Part shown: positions 59,715-64,000 of the stretch, one piece after another
Position numbering within the stretch: position 1 is the stretch's first letter
How the letters are laid out: the number at the start of each line of letters is the position of its first letter
From: Corallococcus macrosporus DSM 14697
Lineage (GTDB): Bacteria; Myxococcota; Myxococcia; Myxococcales; Myxococcaceae
DNA length: 64,000 bases
Direction: 5' to 3'
Assembly (NCBI RefSeq): GCF_002305895.1
Contig: NZ_CP022203.1
Coordinates: 6,296,001-6,360,000, forward strand
Translations under genes and position numbers: made by a program
Notes under the pieces: model-generated
Seen by the model: the letters and a program-made list of their open reading frames with translations, nothing else
Told to the model about the DNA's origin: nothing
Database searches by the model: none

Positions 59715-62150
59715 TCAGCCCAGCAGCCGCCGCACCACGTCCACCAGGTCCTGGCGCACCAGGTCGCCCTTGGTGATGTAGCCGTCCACCCCCGCGGCCA
59801 GCCCCCGCCGCCGGTCGTCCTCCCCTCCTCGCGTGGTGAGGATGACCACCGGGAGCCTTGAATGGACGGGGTGCCCCTTCAGGCGCCGGGCCAGCTCCAG
59901 CCCGTCCACGCCCGGCATCTCCAGGTCCGTGACGACCAGGTCCAAGGGGCGCGCGTCCAGGACCTCCAGGGCCTCCGCGCCGTCCGAGGCGATGACGGTG
60001 TCATACCCCACCGCCTCCAGCAGATTGGCGATGAGCTCCCGGGTGAGGGGCGAGTCGTCCACCACCAGGATGCGCCGGCGCCGGACCTCGGGGGCGGGCG
60101 CCTCCGACGGGGCCGGACGCGGCAGGGTGTTGCCATGGTGGGCGCTGGCGGTGAGGAAGGCCGCCGACAGCACCATGGCCAGCCGCCCGTCCGCCAGGGA
60201 CGTGGCCCCCGTGAGGTGGCCGAAGCGGCCCAGGATGCCCTTCAGGGGGAGGATGGCCTGGACCCGCTCCTCCAGGACGCGGTCCACCACCAGCGCCGCC
60301 GCGCCGCTCTGGCTCTTCACCACCAGGGCCAGCTCGCCCTCCCGAGCCGTCCGAGGCGCCTCCAGGCCCAACAGCGACGCCATCGGGGCCAGCGGCAACA
60401 CCCGGCCCTCCACCAGGAGCGAAGGCCGGCCGGCCACCTCGCACTGGTCCGCGGGGTCCACCTTCAGGGCCCGCGAGACGTGCGTGGCGCTCAGGGCCAG
60501 CGTCTCCGGGCCCACCTGGATGAAGAGCAGCGGGGCCACGGTGAGGGAGACGGGGACGCGCAGCTCGAAGATGGTGCCCCACCCCGGCGCCGACTCCACG
60601 CCCACGTCGCCGCCCAGCCCCTGGATGGAGGCGCGCACCGCGTCCAGCCCCACGCCCCGACCCGACAGGTCCGTGACGACCTCCCGGGACGTGAAGCCCG
60701 GCAGGAAGATGAGCTCGCGAGCCGCCGCGTCCGACAGGGCATTGGCCGCGCTCTCGTCGAGCACGCCCCGGCGCACGGCCACCTTGCGGAGCTGGACGGG
60801 GTCCACGCCCATGCCGTCATCCTCCACGCGGAGGATGATGCGGTTGCCCTCGCGGGACGCGCGCAGCGTGAGGCAGCCGCGCGGGTTCTTGTCCGCCGTC
60901 ACCCGGTCCACCCGCGTCTCCAGGCCGTGGTCCAGGGCGTTGCGGACCAGGTGCATCAAGGGCTCGCGCAGCGCCTCCACCACCGCCCGGTCGGCGCGGG
61001 TGTCCTCGCCGTCGACGACGAGCTCCACTTCCTTGCCCAGCGCGCGGGACAGGTCGCGCACCATGCGGGGATAGGGCTCGAAGAGGACGGACAGCGGCAG
61101 CATGCGCAGCGTCTGCACCTCCTCCACCAGCATGCCCAGGTCGCGCAGCTCCGCGTTGGAGAGCAGCTTCGATTCCCGGTGGAGGACGGCGGCCATCTCC
61201 TTCGCCGAGCCCAGCCGCGCCGCCAGCGCCGCGCCCGCGGGCCCCAGGTCCTCCGCCTCGCGGGCGAGCTGACTCAGCTCGCGAGCCAGGGCCAGCCGGC
61301 GGGCATTGGCCAGCTCCCGGCGCCGCGCCACCTGCGTGAGGTTGGTGACGGCGCTGGTGAGCAGGTCCAGGCTCTCCACGCCGATGCGCACCGTGGTGTC
61401 CGGGCGGGGCTCGGGTTGACGGGAGACGGTGGCGCCCTGCGCCGTTGGGGCAGCGGAGGTGGCACGAAGGCCCGCTCCGGAGGTCAGTCCACCCCCCGCC
61501 TTGGACGAAGCGACCGCGCCCGCCACGAAGCCACTGTCCCGCCCCGGAGAAGCCACGGAGGGCCGGCTCCCCTCCACGACGGGGACCGTCAACAGCCGCC
61601 CCGGAGACGCGGCCGGGCTCCCATGCGCGGAGGGCTTCGTGGGTGTCGAAGAGGAAGCGCCGGCCTGGGGCCTCGCACCGCTCGCAGCGCCGCCCCCAGC
61701 AGGCGGAGCCACCTCCGGACTCGCCGTGCTCCCAGCGGCGGGCACGGCGCTCCCGGCCGGCAGGCGCACCGACTCGGAGCGGATGCACTCCTGCAGCCAC
61801 GCCACGAGCCGCTCCACCGCGGGCGGCGGCTCCTCGGCGGTCTGCGTCCCGGAGAACACGAGCACGGCGTCCGCGGTGGTGAGCAACGCGTCCGTGGACG
61901 CGGGGGAGAGCGCGTAGCGCAGGGGCTCGGTGCAGCGGACCAGCTCCTCCATCTCGTGCACGAGCACGTTGATGTCATCGAAGCCCATCATCCGGGCCTC
62001 GCCCTTCAAGCCGTGCAGCTCCCGCAGCACGCCCCGCCCCGCCTCCGCGCTGGCGCCGGCCTCCAGCTCCATCAAGGACCGGGTGATGCGCTCCAGGCGC
62101 ACCGTCACCAGGTCCCGGAACTGCCTGAGCAGGCGCTCGCTCGGGTTCAC
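59715..62150 (-). CDS. cheA: CheA-CheY hybrid chemotaxis kinase
   Basis: This 811-residue kinase has a fused receiver, like FrzE. The Hpt domain has the phospho-His in VLRELHGLKGEARMMG (His46). An Ala/Pro/Gly-rich linker (about 130-245) follows, then the dimerisation helices (LTNLTQVARRRELANARRLA). The ATPase follows with HLVRNALDHGLETR as N-box and VEDDGMGVD as G1. The CheW-like domain is at about 530-670. The receiver at about 690-811 (ILVVDDSPLTRELI, LVVTDLEMPGVDG) ends the protein. The GTG start overlaps the MCP stop (GTGA), so the kinase is made together with its receptor. Confidence 0.93.
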   Translation of the reverse strand: MNPSERLLRQFRDLVTVRLERITRSLMELEAGASAEAGRGVLRELHGLKGEARMMGFDDINVLVHEMEELVRCTEPLRYALSPASTDALLTTADAVLVFSGTQTAEEPPPAVERLVAWLQECIRSESVRLPAGSAVPAAGSTASPEVAPPAGGGAASGARPQAGASSSTPTKPSAHGSPAASPGRLLTVPVVEGSRPSVASPGRDSGFVAGAVASSKAGGGLTSGAGLRATSAAPTAQGATVSRQPEPRPDTTVRIGVESLDLLTSAVTNLTQVARRRELANARRLALARELSQLAREAEDLGPAGAALAARLGSAKEMAAVLHRESKLLSNAELRDLGMLVEEVQTLRMLPLSVLFEPYPRMVRDLSRALGKEVELVVDGEDTRADRAVVEALREPLMHLVRNALDHGLETRVDRVTADKNPRGCLTLRASREGNRIILRVEDDGMGVDPVQLRKVAVRRGVLDESAANALSDAAARELIFLPGFTSREVVTDLSGRGVGLDAVRASIQGLGGDVGVESAPGWGTIFELRVPVSLTVAPLLFIQVGPETLALSATHVSRALKVDPADQCEVAGRPSLLVEGRVLPLAPMASLLGLEAPRTAREGELALVVKSQSGAAALVVDRVLEERVQAILPLKGILGRFGHLTGATSLADGRLAMVLSAAFLTASAHHGNTLPRPAPSEAPAPEVRRRRILVVDDSPLTRELIANLLEAVGYDTVIASDGAEALEVLDARPLDLVVTDLEMPGVDGLELARRLKGHPVHSRLPVVILTTRGGEDDRRRGLAAGVDGYITKGDLVRQDLVDVVRRLLG

Positions 62151-63964
62151 CCGCCCTCCTCCCCCAGCGGCTCCTGGCCAATCTGGAAGCGCTCCACCAC
62201 GCCCTGCAAATCCCTGGCGAGCACGAGCAGGTCCGTGTTCGCGGTGCTCACCTGCTTGGTGGCGTTGAGGCTCTGCTGGGTGATGCGGAGGATGTCCGCC
62301 ATGGCGTCGGCGAGCTGGTCCGTCCCCTGCTGCTGCTGCTGCGTGGCCAGGGAGATGCTGCGCACCGCGTAGGACGTCTGCCCCGCCAGGTCGACAATCT
62401 GCCGCAGCGACTCGGACACCTGCTGCGCCAGCGTGGTGCCCGTCTCCACCGCGCGCACGCCGCCCTCGGTGGCGGACACGGCCGCGGCGGAGGCCTCGCG
62501 CACCTCCTCGATGAGGCCTTCAATCTCCTTCGTGGACTCCAGCACGTTCTCCGCCAGGCGCCGCATCTCCGCGGCCACCAGCGAGAAGCCCCGGCCCACC
62601 TCGCTGGCCTTGGTGCCCTCCAGCTCCGCGTTGAGCGCCAGCAGCTCCGACTTGTCGGCCACGCCGTTGATGAACTCGACGATTTTTCCAATCTGCTGCA
62701 CGCGCTTGTTGAGCCGCACCACGGCCGAGGAGATGGCGCCGTTGTCCTGGCGCATGCGCGCCATGGAGCCCAGGAAGTCCTCCGCGCTCCCCTGCCCCTG
62801 CTGCGCCGCGCCCAGCGTGCGCTGGGCAATCTCCGCCACCGAGCCCGCGTTCTCCGCGATCTGCCGCGCCGAACGCGCCAGCTCCTCGGTGGTCGCGCTC
62901 GTCTCGTCCAGCGAGCTGGCCTGCTCCGTCGCGCCCGCCTCGTAGCGGCCCGACGTGGTGAGGATCTCCTCCGTGGTCGCCGAAATCTGCGCGCCCGCGC
63001 GCTGCAACTGCGACATCACGTCCGCCAGGTGCGCGCGCATGGTGGTGAACGCCGCGGACACGTCCCAGACCTCGTCCTCCGCGGGCACCACGCGCGGGCT
63101 GGCCAGGTCGCCCTCGGCGATGCGCCTGGCCTCGCGCGACAGCTCCCGGAGGGGCCGCCCCAGCATGGTGCCGCCCAGGTACGCGGCCGTCAGCGCCAGC
63201 GCGAAGACGAGCAGCACCAGCCCGGCGCCCTCGGTCAGCGCCTCCATCCGGAGCTCCTGCGCCAGCATCAACTGACGGCTGACGTCCCGCTCCGCCATGA
63301 GCCGGTTGAAGATGCGCTGGCTCAACGCGTACGAGAGCTGGGCGGACAGCACCGCGGGCGTCATCACCGCCACGAAGGCGAAGGCCGCCAGCCGCGCGCG
63401 GAGCTCCGCGCGCCGGGGCATGGCGTCGATGAGCTGCGCGTGCGTCATGCCCAGCTCCGCCAGCCACAGCACCACCCGGCGCGAGCGCAGGACGATGAGG
63501 CAGTGCACCAGCAGCGCCGTCAGGGGGCCGAAGAGCAGCCCCAGCGAGGCGATGCGCGCGGCCACCGCCAGCTCCACGCCCACGCCCAGCCACATGCACA
63601 GGCCCAGCGCCAGCGTGGTGACCAGCCACAACCCCAGCGAGCCGAGGAAGGCCTCGTCGGGCGCGCGCGTCACCTCCGCCACCGCGGACGCCAGCGTCCG
63701 CGGCGTGGTGGGCACGTCCCCCCGCTCCAGCCCGCGCAGGGTGCGCTGCCGGCCCAGGGACACCGCGGCCCCTGACACCAGGGCCGTCACGCAGAGCACA
63801 CCGCCCAGCACCCCGAGCAGCCCCAACCGGCCCTCCAGCCGCTCGGCGAGGGTGAGCGAGGCGAAGCGCAGGCTGAGCGCCGCCCCCACCAGGTTGGCCA
63901 GGGGCACGGGCGCCATGAGGTGCCGGCTGAAGGAGGCCCGCCGGGGCCCCTTCCGGGCGCTCAC
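62147..63964 (-). CDS. Methyl-accepting chemotaxis protein with membrane-embedded sensor
   Basis: This is a 605-residue receptor. The first 280 residues hold about six hydrophobic helices with short loops, so there is no obvious periplasmic ligand domain and sensing may occur in the membrane. A HAMP segment follows (GRPLRELSREARRIAEGDLA). The long coiled coil ends in the kinase-contact hairpin EFINGVADKSELLALNAELE followed by GTKASEVGRGFSLVAAEMRR, the MCP signature. The GTG start at 63964 overlaps the stop of the upstream gene, and its own stop overlaps the cheA start. Confidence 0.92.
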   Translation of the reverse strand: MSARKGPRRASFSRHLMAPVPLANLVGAALSLRFASLTLAERLEGRLGLLGVLGGVLCVTALVSGAAVSLGRQRTLRGLERGDVPTTPRTLASAVAEVTRAPDEAFLGSLGLWLVTTLALGLCMWLGVGVELAVAARIASLGLLFGPLTALLVHCLIVLRSRRVVLWLAELGMTHAQLIDAMPRRAELRARLAAFAFVAVMTPAVLSAQLSYALSQRIFNRLMAERDVSRQLMLAQELRMEALTEGAGLVLLVFALALTAAYLGGTMLGRPLRELSREARRIAEGDLASPRVVPAEDEVWDVSAAFTTMRAHLADVMSQLQRAGAQISATTEEILTTSGRYEAGATEQASSLDETSATTEELARSARQIAENAGSVAEIAQRTLGAAQQGQGSAEDFLGSMARMRQDNGAISSAVVRLNKRVQQIGKIVEFINGVADKSELLALNAELEGTKASEVGRGFSLVAAEMRRLAENVLESTKEIEGLIEEVREASAAAVSATEGGVRAVETGTTLAQQVSESLRQIVDLAGQTSYAVRSISLATQQQQQGTDQLADAMADILRITQQSLNATKQVSTANTDLLVLARDLQGVVERFQIGQEPLGEEGG

Positions 63965-64000
63965 GCGTCACCTCCCGGCCCGACGACGTGGAACCGCTCC
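63961..64000 (-). CDS. End of the upstream che-operon gene (cut by window)
   Basis: Only the last 12 residues (ERFHVVGPGGDA) and the TGA are inside the window. The TGA overlaps the GTG start of the MCP gene in a GTGA arrangement, which makes a real coupled gene likely. Identity cannot be decided; a CheW-type coupling protein would fit the context. Confidence 0.4.
   Translation of the reverse strand, partial: ERFHVVGPGGDA

Overview
The window looks like a chromosomal segment of a Myxococcus-type myxobacterium. It is very GC-rich with dense genes. It carries the fruiting-body developmental locus mrpA-mrpB-mrpC, a Hanks-type kinase, a member of the DUF2381 myxobacterial paralogous family, a TPR-extended CheR and a CheA-CheY fusion. 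I found no rRNA, tRNA or CRISPR array.

Layout. 0-9.5 kb is ordinary chromosome: argC (cut by the window edge), a TVP38-type membrane protein, a Na+/H+ antiporter, a patatin-like phospholipase, a tandem universal stress protein, a repeat-tailed membrane protein, truA, and a Ser/Thr kinase with an apparent ribbon-helix-helix tail. 9.5-18.1 kb is an accessory island: an AT-richer lipoprotein gene, a decayed IS256-type element, and an RHS polymorphic-toxin locus. That locus holds three tip cassettes. Each has a near-identical RHS core segment, a different C-terminal tip, and a different small gene overlapping the tip's stop codon. The cassettes are separated by fragments of an IS4-type transposase and a serine recombinase, and two are bounded by a 42-bp direct repeat. 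18.1-30.7 kb holds an RlmI-type methyltransferase, an amidohydrolase homologue missing expected ligands, a TipA-like MerR regulator with its probable own promoter, a coupled pair of GT-C/YfhO-type membrane proteins, a cupin, a Flp pilin and a spermidine-synthase-like membrane protein.

30.8-34.3 kb is the mrp locus: kinase MrpA, NtrC-like MrpB and CRP-like MrpC. The mrpC upstream region contains a MrpC consensus site, repeated dyads that could bind MrpB, and a sigma-54 promoter. 34.5-53 kb is metabolic and housekeeping: aromatic amino acid hydroxylase and LysR regulator, sulfatase, metallophosphoesterase, HEAT protein, MutS-related ATPase, a beta-oxidation pair (FadN-like plus thiolase) behind a palindromic operator, M1 aminopeptidase, an orphan adenine methyltransferase and ribosomal protein L31.

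52-64 kb is a chemotaxis cluster on the minus strand: MCP, CheA-CheY, CheB, CheR, a TPR lipoprotein and a metallophosphoesterase-like protein. Between cheA and cheB lie three plus-strand genes. A degraded second copy of the cheA 3' end still sits directly upstream of cheB, so an ancestral cheA-cheB junction seems to have been opened by an insertion. The metallophosphoesterase-like gene has one in-frame TGA where the family has Cys, followed by a SECIS-like hairpin. It is therefore a candidate selenoprotein.
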